Below, piece after piece: positions 20,634 to 30,364 of a DNA stretch of 64,000 nt. The position numbers were made by a program, and so were the translations under genes. The notes beneath the pieces were generated by a model. That model saw only the letters and a program-made list of their open reading frames with translations. It had not been told where the DNA came from and made no database searches. The stretch is from UBA1926 sp002337215. GTDB lineage: Bacteria; Planctomycetota; Phycisphaerae; Phycisphaerales; UBA1924. The first letter of the stretch is position 1. Each line of letters opens with the position of its first letter. Location of the stretch: the NCBI GenBank assembly GCA_963973795.1, contig CAXBAF010000021.1:1-64000 (forward strand). Direction: 5' to 3'.

Positions 20634-21401
20634 TCAGCGACGGCGGCGGGTGCCCATCGCGATCAGGCCGAGCCCGGCCATCGCCGAGGCGGCAGGCAAG
20701 GGCACCGCGACAACATTGATCGTGATCGAGTTCTCGACCACAAGATCGCCCTCGGCGTTGTACGCCTCGAGCACGATCTCGTACTCACCGGCGAGCCGGC
20801 CGTCGAACGGGAAGCCGCTGCCGGCGTCGTCGAAGAACTCCATGTTCCAGGAGTTCTGGGCGATGTTGTTCGAGCCGATCAAGGACGCGTACTCGGCCGC
20901 GTCAGCAGCAGTGTCACCGTCACCGTTTCCGGTGCTGTTGGTGCCGATCGCGTGGTCCGCAAGTGTCTGGGAAATAGGATCGAACGCGAGGAAGTTGGTT
21001 CCGCTCCCCGGGTCAAAATCGATTTTGAGCATGTAGGAATAGTCGCTGAGGACTTCGCCGGACGTGCCCTCAAAGTCGCTGTTGACCGACCACTCGAAGT
21101 TCCAGGTCGCCGTCGAGGTCGAGCTGGGCGCGAAGCCGAAACCGGTGGGGGGCAGCCCGGCCTGGAAGGTGTACGAGCCATCGCCGTTGCTGTTGAAGAT
21201 GTTCTGCGGCTGGTTGCTACCGTCGAAGCGAACCTTCGCCCGAAGACCGAGTTCGAGGCCGTTGTCCTGATTCACCGTGAAGCCGCCGTTCGCGTTGCCG
21301 TCGCCGAAGATCACGTCTCCGGTCACGTTCGCGTCGTACTGCGGCGCCGCGATCGCGGCACCCGATGCCACGACCATGCTCACTGCTGCTGTCTTCATCA
21401 T
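20634..21401 (-). CDS. VPLP-CTERM (PEP-CTERM type) secreted protein
   Basis: 255 residues: signal peptide (to about AAIAAP), a beta-rich Gly/Asn/Asp body of about 205 residues, and a C-terminal sorting tail VPLPAASAMAGLGLIAMG followed by RRRR. That tail is the exosortase recognition signal: short motif, membrane helix, basic end. The exosortase of the window (43685-44551) is the likely processing enzyme. The body has no domain I can name. The start may be either of two adjacent ATG codons (21401 or 21398). It is monocistronic with its own terminator. Confidence 0.85.
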   Translation of the reverse strand: MMKTAAVSMVVASGAAIAAPQYDANVTGDVIFGDGNANGGFTVNQDNGLELGLRAKVRFDGSNQPQNIFNSNGDGSYTFQAGLPPTGFGFAPSSTSTATWNFEWSVNSDFEGTSGEVLSDYSYMLKIDFDPGSGTNFLAFDPISQTLADHAIGTNSTGNGDGDTAADAAEYASLIGSNNIAQNSWNMEFFDDAGSGFPFDGRLAGEYEIVLEAYNAEGDLVVENSITINVVAVPLPAASAMAGLGLIAMGTRRRR

Positions 21402-21559
21402 CTCAAGTTCTCCGTGGGTCGGTTCTGCGATCGGTGAGGGAGCGACGAGGTGCAGACCAGGTCCTCCCCCAAATGAGCGAGAACCTTAGCAGACTCAGCA
21501 TTGGAACCCTACGGAAAAGACGCGATGTCGTGCGAATTGAGCGCTTCAGGGCACGAAAA

Positions 21560-24500
21560 TCAGTCAGAATCGAGCGTCTCTATGAGATTCTGCCACCGGT
21601 TTTGTGTCCTCGCGGAGGCCCCGTCGATTTGTGGATACCTCCGGATCAGCGATCGAACTTCCTCCGCGCGTCTCAACTCGGCGAGCACCTCTCCCAATTC
21701 CACCACCACATCCGGTGTTGGGCCGGCGATCTCGAGCGCCGCCTCGAGCACCCGTGCCGAGTCTTCTAGCTCGCCGAGTCGGCGGTGAGCCACGCCCAGC
21801 GTGTGCCCGACCACACCGAGGTCCCGCGGCGGCGAGCCTTGAAGACGGCCAAGCCGCATCGCCTCGCGAGCTTCGGCAAGCGCACGCTCGGGGTCCCCCA
21901 GTTCATTCGCAAGGGCCGACGCGAAGTTGTTCCTCAGCAAAGCCGAGTCCGGATAGTCCTTGACGAGCGACTCGTAGCGTTCCGTCGCGAGTCCGGTCTC
22001 ACCGAGCAGTACCTCGATCGACGCGAGTTCCAGCTCGGGCACCAGCCGGTCCGCGCTCGACGCTGATGCGATCGCGTCGGTCAGCAATTCGGCCGCTCTC
22101 GTCGCATCGTGCCGATCGCCCGAGGAGCGAGCCATCGCAGCCCAGGCCCGTCCCAGCGTCTGCGCCCCGAGCTGATTCTGGTTCCGGTCTGCCGCGAGGG
22201 AAAGGGTGTCAGCCCGCACAAGCCAGTCGCGTCGCTGCGAGGCCGCGGAGCCGGGAGCAGCAAGGAACGCGTCGAGATAGAGACCCGCCGCCTCCTCAGG
22301 CATGCTGTTTTCGATTGCGCCGAGCAACCGGTCGGCCTCAGTCAGGCGGTCCGAAACCGCGAGCCCCGCGATCAGGATGCGCCGCGCCGCGAACGGCCCC
22401 GAACCAGATACGAGCCGGTCCCGGTGGGGGAGCAGCCAGTTCAGCGCCGCCTCTGCCCGGCCGCGCCGCGCTGCGATCTGCGACCGAAGAACATCAACTG
22501 CGAACGGATCACCACCGAGCTGAGTCGCGAGCCGGTTCGCTACGCTCTCCGCCTCGTCGAGTCGGCCCTGGGAGAGGTACAAGTCGCACAGTCGTTCGAA
22601 CGGCCAGTTCAGCCTGGGCATTGCTTCGGCGGCGTCGCGCAGCGTGCGCTCCATCGCCGACTCATCACCCGCCGACGCCGCGAGCATCGCGAGCCACGCA
22701 CGCGATTCGCGGCGAGCGGGTCCATCGGCACACTGCGCCCGGAGTTCGGCCAGCATCGAGTCGGCTCCGGTTTCGCCGAGCAGGAACGACTCGATCGCCT
22801 CGGCGATTCCTCCCATCGACTCGGTGTCCATCGTCCGGATCGCCGCGAACGCCCTGGTCAAACCAACGACCGACTCGTTGCGAACAACCGCGCCAGCCGG
22901 ATCGGCCGCCTTCACCGCGGTCTCGATTCCCACTGCGAGCGCACGCACCGAGCGGTTGCTTCCTTCGGCCGTCGATTGGAGTTCGGCGCGGGCCTCGTCC
23001 CAGCGCCCGGCTTCGAGGAATGCGTGGGCAAGCATCATGGTCGTGATCTCATCACGGATGCCCGAGGTGCGGATCTGCTCGATCGCCCGATCCCATGCCC
23101 CGACGCCGAGCAGCAGGCGAGCCAGATCAAGCCGAGTCTCGGGCGATTCCCCCCGAGCCCCGAGGTACGCTTTCACCGCCCCATCCACAAGCCCGGCCTC
23201 GAGCAGAACGCCGGTCCCGGCGGACACCGACGAAAGCTGGCGATCCGAGCCGACCAACGACTCCGCGACAGCCGCCGCGTCGTCGGGCATCCCAAGCAGG
23301 GCGAAAAGCATCCCCAGATCTGCGAGATCCTCGGCTTGGCCGCCCCTTGCGAGCACCCGCCGGTCCGCGAGCGCGGCGTCGAGCCGACCAACCGACTGCA
23401 GCAGATCAGCGCGATGCCGCAGGGCATCGACCCGAAGTTGCTCCCACGGGATGGAGAGGAACGCGTCGAGCGCTCGGTTCGCCTCATCGCGATAACCGTG
23501 CGACAGCAAGTAGCGGACGAAGTCCGGGTAGTACGCCGCGTCGACCGTCGCCGCCCCGCGCAACGCCCGGGCCGCCTCTTCGGTCTCACCCGCCTCGTCG
23601 TACGCGATCGCCGTCAGGCGACGCACCGTCGCGATGTCGGGAGCCCGATCCTGGATCGCCCGCAGGCCGAGGATGGTCTTCGACAGGATCGCCGCCCGCT
23701 CTTCCGGGTCATCGGGGAGGAACGACAGATCCGCCCTGAGCGACGCGATCCGCCACTCCAGCGAGTCATCACCCGCGGCTTTTCGGAGTCTGGAAATAAC
23801 TGACCGAACCGTTGGCTCGTCATCGCGAAGAACTACTGACTCGAGCGCCGCGTTCTGCACGACAGCGGAAGAGGGATATTCGTCCGAGAGATCGCTCCAG
23901 ATCCGAACCGGATCGCCGAGCCCGTTCTGTTCGAGATACGCCGCGCGGAGCAACGCGGTGCGCACCCGATCCTCGGGTGTCAGCACTTCCTCGCCCCGGT
24001 TGCTCAGCGCCGAGTCGTACACCGCGAGCCCTTCTTCGACCTCGCCTCCCAAGGCGAGCAACCGAGCCCGGGCCTCGATCAGATCCACCGACGATGACAA
24101 CGCGTCTCCCGAGAGATCAAGGAGCGACGAGGCCAGAGAACGGTCGAACCGAGCGGTCAGCCGCACCAACTCCGCAAGGTCTGCATCGGCCGGTGCCTCC
24201 TCGAGATCGATCAGCCTCCTGGACTCGGCAAGTCCCTCGTCGCGCCGACCCACGAGCAGGAGCAGCCTTGCGTGCGTGGCAGTCAGAGTCGGGTCGTCGG
24301 GAGCCTGCGCGACCAGTGACTCAATCCGTTCGAGCTGGCCCATCGCCTCGCGCACCGATCCAGTGCGTGACGTATCGCGAAGCCGGCGGTCGAGATAGCG
24401 ATTCACAACCGCTTGCATAGCGGGGTCGTCCACGCCCCGCCGTTGAATCGCGTCGATTGTTCTGGAGGCCTCGTCGAGATCACCGAGAGCCACACGCAGA

Positions 24501-25852
24501 TCCGCGATCGACAGCAGCAGCCGCAGCGGTACCGCACGCCCGTCCGATACGAGTCGGGCGTTTTCGCGTTCAAGCTCACTCAGCGCTGTCTCGCCCTGCC
24601 CGCCGGCCGCGAGCGCCGCGCTCCGGACAAACGCGACGAGCGACCGGTGATAGGTTCCTTTTTTGCGCACATCGAGCCCGGGTGCGAGCCGCGACGCATC
24701 GTCGAGGGCGTCGGATACCTCGCTCGGCGACCCGCCCTGTTCCGACACCTGCGAGGCGCGCACGACCGAGGCCCAGAACCGCGCCTCGGACGTCGTCCCG
24801 CTCGGCGCTGATCCGTTGTCATCGTCTGTCTGCATCAGGAAGATGCGCCACCCGACCGAGGCCGCGTCATCCGTCTCGGGGTCGATCGAGGCCACGATGG
24901 TCTTCGCACGCTGCGTGTCCAGCCTCCACCACGCGCTCCACGATTCGAGGGCGGCGTACGCGGCGCCGAGAGAGCCGTCCTCGATGCGACGATCGACTGT
25001 TTCGGTGGCAAAGTCACGGAGTTCCGCGTCGCCCGTCCGCTCCGCCAAACGCCGGAGCAACGAGGTTGTCTCCGCCGCGACCAGCGGTGAGGCCTGGGGC
25101 ATCTCCGCGGCCGTGCGTGCGGACGCAAGCGCGCGCGCGAAGCCGTCCTCCGATCCAAGTTCACCCGCCTCGGCGGCAGCCGACGCAATCCGGAGGTGGT
25201 AGACCACCTGGTCGCCGAGACGGGCGGTGAAACGCTCTGAGCGCAGGAACGCGTCGATCTCCTCGGCCCCCGCGCCCTCAGCCGCGAGCACGGCGACCCG
25301 CGCAAGCGCGGAACGCAGGATGCCCGGGTACCGTTCGATGAACTCCTCTGCTGCCTCGCGTGCTTCCTCGAGGCGGTCGAGTCGGATCAGGCCGAAGACG
25401 CGAGCGTCGAGCGCCGCCTCGAAGGCCGGATCGATCCCGAGCGCACGCTCGCATGCGGAAAGCAGCTCGGTTTGCTGTTCCGTCGCCGCGTAGACAACGA
25501 TTAGAAACTCGAGCGGCGCGATGCTCGACGGGTTGGCTTCGCTTGCTTGACGGACGGCCGAGGTGGCGCTCGCGAGGTGGCGAGCGTTCGGGAGCGGCAG
25601 GTTCAGTCGGCACTCCGCGTAGGCGAGCAAAGCCTTCTCGTCCCCCCGATATCGAGCGACGTACGGCCCCAGGAGGTCGAGTCCTGCGGCGTACTCCCCA
25701 GATTCGGCGAGTCGAATGCCTTCCTCTCGCGACTCAAGGAGCGCACGATCCCGGGCTTGCCGTCGGAGGACAATCCCGCCGGCCGCGAGCGCGGTAATCA
25801 GGGCCACGCCGATGAGCAAGATGATCAGTCTTCGAATCCCGCGCGCGCTCAT
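21560..25852 (-). CDS. Giant membrane-anchored TPR protein (paralogue 1)
   Basis: About 1430 residues from the ATG at 25852, which has GGAG upstream. The N-terminus MSARGIRRL leads into a single membrane helix (about residues 8-30) followed by a nearly continuous array of tetratricopeptide-like helix pairs to the C-terminus, so almost the whole protein is a superhelical scaffold, probably in the periplasm. Arrangement and N-terminal signature match the protein at 35163-39380. It lies divergently from the peptide synthetase gene, 276 bp apart. By analogy with PrsT-type TPR proteins of PEP-CTERM/exopolysaccharide loci it may organise envelope assembly; that is inference. Confidence 0.85.
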   Translation of the reverse strand: MSARGIRRLIILLIGVALITALAAGGIVLRRQARDRALLESREEGIRLAESGEYAAGLDLLGPYVARYRGDEKALLAYAECRLNLPLPNARHLASATSAVRQASEANPSSIAPLEFLIVVYAATEQQTELLSACERALGIDPAFEAALDARVFGLIRLDRLEEAREAAEEFIERYPGILRSALARVAVLAAEGAGAEEIDAFLRSERFTARLGDQVVYHLRIASAAAEAGELGSEDGFARALASARTAAEMPQASPLVAAETTSLLRRLAERTGDAELRDFATETVDRRIEDGSLGAAYAALESWSAWWRLDTQRAKTIVASIDPETDDAASVGWRIFLMQTDDDNGSAPSGTTSEARFWASVVRASQVSEQGGSPSEVSDALDDASRLAPGLDVRKKGTYHRSLVAFVRSAALAAGGQGETALSELERENARLVSDGRAVPLRLLLSIADLRVALGDLDEASRTIDAIQRRGVDDPAMQAVVNRYLDRRLRDTSRTGSVREAMGQLERIESLVAQAPDDPTLTATHARLLLLVGRRDEGLAESRRLIDLEEAPADADLAELVRLTARFDRSLASSLLDLSGDALSSSVDLIEARARLLALGGEVEEGLAVYDSALSNRGEEVLTPEDRVRTALLRAAYLEQNGLGDPVRIWSDLSDEYPSSAVVQNAALESVVLRDDEPTVRSVISRLRKAAGDDSLEWRIASLRADLSFLPDDPEERAAILSKTILGLRAIQDRAPDIATVRRLTAIAYDEAGETEEAARALRGAATVDAAYYPDFVRYLLSHGYRDEANRALDAFLSIPWEQLRVDALRHRADLLQSVGRLDAALADRRVLARGGQAEDLADLGMLFALLGMPDDAAAVAESLVGSDRQLSSVSAGTGVLLEAGLVDGAVKAYLGARGESPETRLDLARLLLGVGAWDRAIEQIRTSGIRDEITTMMLAHAFLEAGRWDEARAELQSTAEGSNRSVRALAVGIETAVKAADPAGAVVRNESVVGLTRAFAAIRTMDTESMGGIAEAIESFLLGETGADSMLAELRAQCADGPARRESRAWLAMLAASAGDESAMERTLRDAAEAMPRLNWPFERLCDLYLSQGRLDEAESVANRLATQLGGDPFAVDVLRSQIAARRGRAEAALNWLLPHRDRLVSGSGPFAARRILIAGLAVSDRLTEADRLLGAIENSMPEEAAGLYLDAFLAAPGSAASQRRDWLVRADTLSLAADRNQNQLGAQTLGRAWAAMARSSGDRHDATRAAELLTDAIASASSADRLVPELELASIEVLLGETGLATERYESLVKDYPDSALLRNNFASALANELGDPERALAEAREAMRLGRLQGSPPRDLGVVGHTLGVAHRRLGELEDSARVLEAALEIAGPTPDVVVELGEVLAELRRAEEVRSLIRRYPQIDGASARTQNRWQNLIETLDSD

Positions 25853-26128
25853 GCCGTGTCTCCAGGGTGTCCTATCGCGCCTCATGGTACGGGTCGGGAC
25901 CCGCGTCCTGCCGTTTGCGACCGCCCGACCCTATGGATCACGCTGTTATCGGGAGTTGCTTCACGGAACCATGCCGGCGGGGCGTGCCGGCTGGCTGACA
26001 TCTGAGGGGAACGGGTCGCGTCTCGGCGAGCGAGAGATTCTGGTGGTCGATATCGGTCTGCGGGGTCGCATGCGGATCCCCCGGAGGATCTGTTCGGATA
26101 TGGTTCTGAGGAAGCGGGGAGCGCGGTA

Positions 26129-29100
26129 ATGAGCGACGCGGGCCAACGCCCGAGAACGAATCGGGCCGGCGATGTCATCGCCCAGTTCGTTGCGCGCGCA
26201 CACCAGCACCCGGACCGAATCGCGATCTTCGAGGACGCGGAGGCGATCACCTACGACGAACTCGAACGTCGCTCCCGCGCCGTCGCGGCGGGTCTTCAGC
26301 AGCGCGGCTTGGTGCCCGGGGACCGGGTCGTGGTGGCGCTCGGTCGTTCGATCGACTTTGTCACCGCGGTCCTGGGCGTGGTTCGGGCGGGCGCGGTGTA
26401 CGTACCAGTCGATCCCTGCTGGCCCGCGGAGCGACGGCGCACGCTCGACCGCATCGCCGATCCGGCATTCACCGTTTCAGCCGGTGCTGGTGACGGTGCT
26501 GGGATTGGAGACGGTAATGAGTCGAGTTCCGTCGCGGAATTGGTTTCTGCGGGGCAGGGTCGAAGCGGGGTCTTTGACGACTCGTCCGCGAAGCCTGATG
26601 ACCCGATCTATGTGATGTTCACCTCGGGGACCACGGGTGAGCCGAAGGGTGTTGTCGTCGCGCACCGGGCTGTCTCGCGTCTTGTGATCGACCCGGACTT
26701 CCTCGATACCGATGGCGAGCGCACGTGGCTCCATCTCGCGGCGACCTCGTTCGATGCGGCGACGCTCGAGATCTGGATGCCGCTCGTGCGAGGGCACGCG
26801 ATCGCTGTGGTCCCCGACGCGGTCCCGTCGCTCGACCGGATCGCGGGGGTGATCGCGACGCACGGGGTCACGGACGCGTGGCTCACCGCGTCGCTGTTCA
26901 ACGCGATGGTCGATTTTCGCCTTGATGCGTTCGAGAACGTTCGGCAGGTGCTCACGGGCGGGGAGCGGATCTCGCCGGATCACGCGGGCCGATTCCTGGC
27001 TCAGTGGCCAGGTCTTCGGCTCATCAACGGGTACGGACCCACCGAGAACACGACGTTCACCTGCTGTCACACGATCGACAGCGACGACACAAGCCGCCCG
27101 GAGGGCGTGCCGATCGGGCGTCCCATCCGTGGCACGCGGATTCGGATCGTCGATGCCGGCCTCAACGATGTCACGGACGGAACGCCCGGCGAACTCCTCG
27201 CGGGCGGCGAGGGCGTCGCGCTCGGCTATCTCGGCGACGACGACCTTACGGCGCGTCGTTTCGTCGAGCAGGGCGGCGAGACGTGGTATCGCACCGGAGA
27301 TCTCGTCTGCCGGGACGGCCCGGATGAGCCGGTCGTGTATCTCGGGCGTCGGGATCGCCAGGTCAAGGTGCGCGGGCACCGAATCGAGCTCGACGAGGTC
27401 GAGCGCGTCCTATGCGAACACCCGGGCGTCGCGTCCGCCTTTGCCGCGGCGGTGGGGGAGCAGGCAGATGAGCGGGAACTCGTCGCGGCAGTCGAACTCG
27501 CACACGATGCCCCCGGATTCCCGATCGAGACCCTGCGGGTGTGGGCGTTGGACCGTGCGCCCAAGCCGATCGTTCCCGATCGGGTGATGGTGCTCGAACG
27601 GGTGCCGGTCGGTCCCAACGGGAAAGCGGATCGCGATGCGATCCGATCGCTGCTCACGGCAGGGCACGGCGATCGGGAGTCTGCACCCGCGGATCGGATC
27701 GCCGATTGGCAGGTTCCCGAGGAGGCTTGGCAACGCTTCGCATCGCTTGTCGCCGAGACGCTTCCCGGTGCGCCGATATCACCCGATGATCGGTTTGTTG
27801 AGATCGGTGGGCACTCTTTGGCAGCGCTCCGCCTCGCGGCGGCGGTGCAGGCGCAGCATCGCGTCGATCTCCCGCTCGCCGATATTCTGGGCCCGAAGCA
27901 CCTCGGTGCGCTCGCGTTGACGCTCGATGGTTTGATGGAAGTCGAGCGGGCGACGCCGAGCACTGATGCGACGCCTCGGATCGAGGGCGATCCCCTGCGG
28001 GCGACTTCGATCCAGAGGCAGTTCTTCTTCGAGAACGCGGTCGATCCCACTGGGGTCGCGTATCTCGAGTTCGCGGGATTCGTCGTCGAATCCGGCGAGT
28101 TCTCGCCCGAGCGGATGGCCGATGCCTTTTCCCGGCTCGTCTCCCGGCATGAGGCGTTGCGGACGCGTCTCGTCCTGCGCGGCGATGCGCTGATCCAAGA
28201 GATCGATCCGGCGGGGTCTGATGCGATGCGGCGTGTTACCGTTCATCAGGATTTCGGATCGACGCGTTCGGACGATCTTGCGTCGGTTCTGCGTGCCGCT
28301 GTATCCCGACCTTTCGATCTCGAGCACGAGTGGCCCGTTCGCCTCGACCTGTTCCAGATCGAGAGAAGTGAATGGGCTGTTGTGCTTGCGTTCCAGCACA
28401 TTGCGATCGACGAATGGTCACTCCGGATCGCGGCCGAGGAGCTCGCGTTGTTGTACGACGATCCGGATGCGTCGCTCGAACCGGCGCCCCAGTATCTGAG
28501 CTACAGCCTTCAGGAGGCGGCAGGGATTGCCCGCGGACACGCCGAGCAGTCCGCGAACCGCCTGATGACGATCGGCCGTCCGACGATGCAATTGGGCCGA
28601 GCGCCCGCACAGGCGATCGATCGAGCGATCGCGTGGCCCGATCGGGACGGGTGCCACGAGCTCTGTGCTCGACTCGGTGTGACGCCAACCGCGTTGAGTT
28701 GCGGGCTCTACGCCGCCGCGATTGCGAGCGTCACGGGGCTCGACCGCGTGGCGATCCTCACGCCTGTTTCGAGGCGTTTGGACCTCGGGCTGCAGCGCGT
28801 CGTCGGCTGCTGCAACATGATGCACGCGCTCGTCATCGACACACCGGATCCGGCGTCCGCGTCGGGGCTTGATCGCATCATCATCTCGGCGTCGTCGGCG
28901 ATCGTGAACGCGTACACGGACGCGCCCGTTCCTTTCGACGCGGTGGCAAGGATCCTGCACAAGCACGGTGTTCGCGACCACGCCGCCGTGCCCTTCGGGT
29001 TTGCATACGAGACAAATCCCCCGTTCTGCCCGGCGTTCTCGTCGATTCGTGTCAGGCCGCTGCCGATCAGGAGCCCGATCGCCCGGTTCCCGCTCGGACT

Positions 29101-30364
29101 TTCGATCGACTCGCGCGACGGCCAGCCCATCGCGGTGTTCACCACACCGCAAGCCGAGGGGGCGCGGGAACGGCTCGATCAGTTTGCAAATCAGTTCCAA
29201 GCGTGCCTGCGCCGATTGGATTCAGGAACGGAATTGCCTCGCGGCGGCTCATCGGAGCGATCCTCCGAACCGCAGGCGCGGGTGGCACGCGACGGCGCTT
29301 CTCTGGACGCGCCCGAATCGGCACCACGGAGATCCGGGTCTGTTGACGCACGGCGGATCGCTCACGACGCTTGGGTGATGGTGCTCGGGGTGTCCCCGGC
29401 GAGCGATCTGACGCATTTCTTTGATTCGGGGGGGCATTCGTTGCTCCTTCTCCGTCTCGCCGCGCGGATCCGGGTTGTCGCCGACGCGGAGATCCCGCTG
29501 GGCGCATTTCTCGACGAGCCCACGTTCGGGAAGCTGGTGTCACTCGTCGCGAGGCACGTCTCGGGCAAGACAAGCAACGGGGAAGCCGGGTTCCACATCG
29601 AAGAGTTCGGCGAAGGCGAGCGGGTGGTCGTGTGCATACCCGGTGCCTTTGGTCGGCCGATATCGTTCGGCCGGCTGGCCGAGGAGTTCGCACACCGCGA
29701 TTCGGGTGTCAGGCTCCGGTGCTACAACGTCTACGACGCGATGTCAGGACGGCCGGTCCCCGAGGGGTTCGAACTTGTCCTCTCTCAGCTCGCACGGGAT
29801 TTCGACCGGCCGGAGACAGCAGGGATGCTCGGCTTCTGCGCCGGCGGGCTCTACCCACTCTTCCTTGGGGCATTGGCAGAATCCCGGATGCGGAGGCTCC
29901 GTCTCTGGATGTTGAACGTCTTCGCGACCGAATCGCCCGATGAATGGCTCTCGCTCCGTGTGCAGAGCCTGCGAGATGCGGCGCTCGATCCCGCGGGAAT
30001 GCCCGCGGCGGTCCGCGATAGCCTCGTGACACTCTGGCGCATGGCGATGGTCCGCCTCCGCGGGAGCGAAGAAGGGGTCAGTGCCGATCAGTTCACGCAC
30101 GCAGAGTTCCAGAAGGTGCTCGCCCGGCGCGGTCTCGGGATCTGGCGAGGCGGATCCACCGTGCTCATCGCGGGCCGAAAGCCGGTGTGGCGAACCTACT
30201 ACCGAAACAGCCGGTTGAACGGCCTGGCCGAGAAACTGCAGGGGCCGACCCGGACTGTTGTTCTGCCGCTGATGCACCACGAAGTACTCACGAGCGGGGC
30301 CGCCGTGATCGCTGCCGAGATACACCGCGACATCGAAGCCGCGGGACGCGAGGGGACGGCGTGA
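26129..30364 (+). CDS. Non-ribosomal peptide synthetase, A-T-C-T-TE
   Basis: 1411 residues; ATG at 26129 after GGGGAG. Domains in order: adenylation (residues about 17-525; FTSGTTGEPKG, INGYGPTEN, YRTGDLV, GRRDRQVKVRGHRIE, NGKADR), carrier T1 (Ser563 in IGGHSL), condensation (about 625-1035; QHIAIDE at 756-762 replaces HHxxxDG), carrier T2 (Ser1104 in SGGHSL), thioesterase (GFCAGG, with Cys1237 in place of the usual Ser; probable catalytic His in MHHEVL). The A domain would load T1; nothing in the protein loads T2, so a substrate or enzyme acting in trans is expected. Reading the ten specificity residues gives D-A-L-W-L-G-G-T-F-K, close to valine codes. The PPTase that activates it is the next gene. 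The product is unknown. Confidence 0.93.
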   Translation: MSDAGQRPRTNRAGDVIAQFVARAHQHPDRIAIFEDAEAITYDELERRSRAVAAGLQQRGLVPGDRVVVALGRSIDFVTAVLGVVRAGAVYVPVDPCWPAERRRTLDRIADPAFTVSAGAGDGAGIGDGNESSSVAELVSAGQGRSGVFDDSSAKPDDPIYVMFTSGTTGEPKGVVVAHRAVSRLVIDPDFLDTDGERTWLHLAATSFDAATLEIWMPLVRGHAIAVVPDAVPSLDRIAGVIATHGVTDAWLTASLFNAMVDFRLDAFENVRQVLTGGERISPDHAGRFLAQWPGLRLINGYGPTENTTFTCCHTIDSDDTSRPEGVPIGRPIRGTRIRIVDAGLNDVTDGTPGELLAGGEGVALGYLGDDDLTARRFVEQGGETWYRTGDLVCRDGPDEPVVYLGRRDRQVKVRGHRIELDEVERVLCEHPGVASAFAAAVGEQADERELVAAVELAHDAPGFPIETLRVWALDRAPKPIVPDRVMVLERVPVGPNGKADRDAIRSLLTAGHGDRESAPADRIADWQVPEEAWQRFASLVAETLPGAPISPDDRFVEIGGHSLAALRLAAAVQAQHRVDLPLADILGPKHLGALALTLDGLMEVERATPSTDATPRIEGDPLRATSIQRQFFFENAVDPTGVAYLEFAGFVVESGEFSPERMADAFSRLVSRHEALRTRLVLRGDALIQEIDPAGSDAMRRVTVHQDFGSTRSDDLASVLRAAVSRPFDLEHEWPVRLDLFQIERSEWAVVLAFQHIAIDEWSLRIAAEELALLYDDPDASLEPAPQYLSYSLQEAAGIARGHAEQSANRLMTIGRPTMQLGRAPAQAIDRAIAWPDRDGCHELCARLGVTPTALSCGLYAAAIASVTGLDRVAILTPVSRRLDLGLQRVVGCCNMMHALVIDTPDPASASGLDRIIISASSAIVNAYTDAPVPFDAVARILHKHGVRDHAAVPFGFAYETNPPFCPAFSSIRVRPLPIRSPIARFPLGLSIDSRDGQPIAVFTTPQAEGARERLDQFANQFQACLRRLDSGTELPRGGSSERSSEPQARVARDGASLDAPESAPRRSGSVDARRIAHDAWVMVLGVSPASDLTHFFDSGGHSLLLLRLAARIRVVADAEIPLGAFLDEPTFGKLVSLVARHVSGKTSNGEAGFHIEEFGEGERVVVCIPGAFGRPISFGRLAEEFAHRDSGVRLRCYNVYDAMSGRPVPEGFELVLSQLARDFDRPETAGMLGFCAGGLYPLFLGALAESRMRRLRLWMLNVFATESPDEWLSLRVQSLRDAALDPAGMPAAVRDSLVTLWRMAMVRLRGSEEGVSADQFTHAEFQKVLARRGLGIWRGGSTVLIAGRKPVWRTYYRNSRLNGLAEKLQGPTRTVVLPLMHHEVLTSGAAVIAAEIHRDIEAAGREGTA

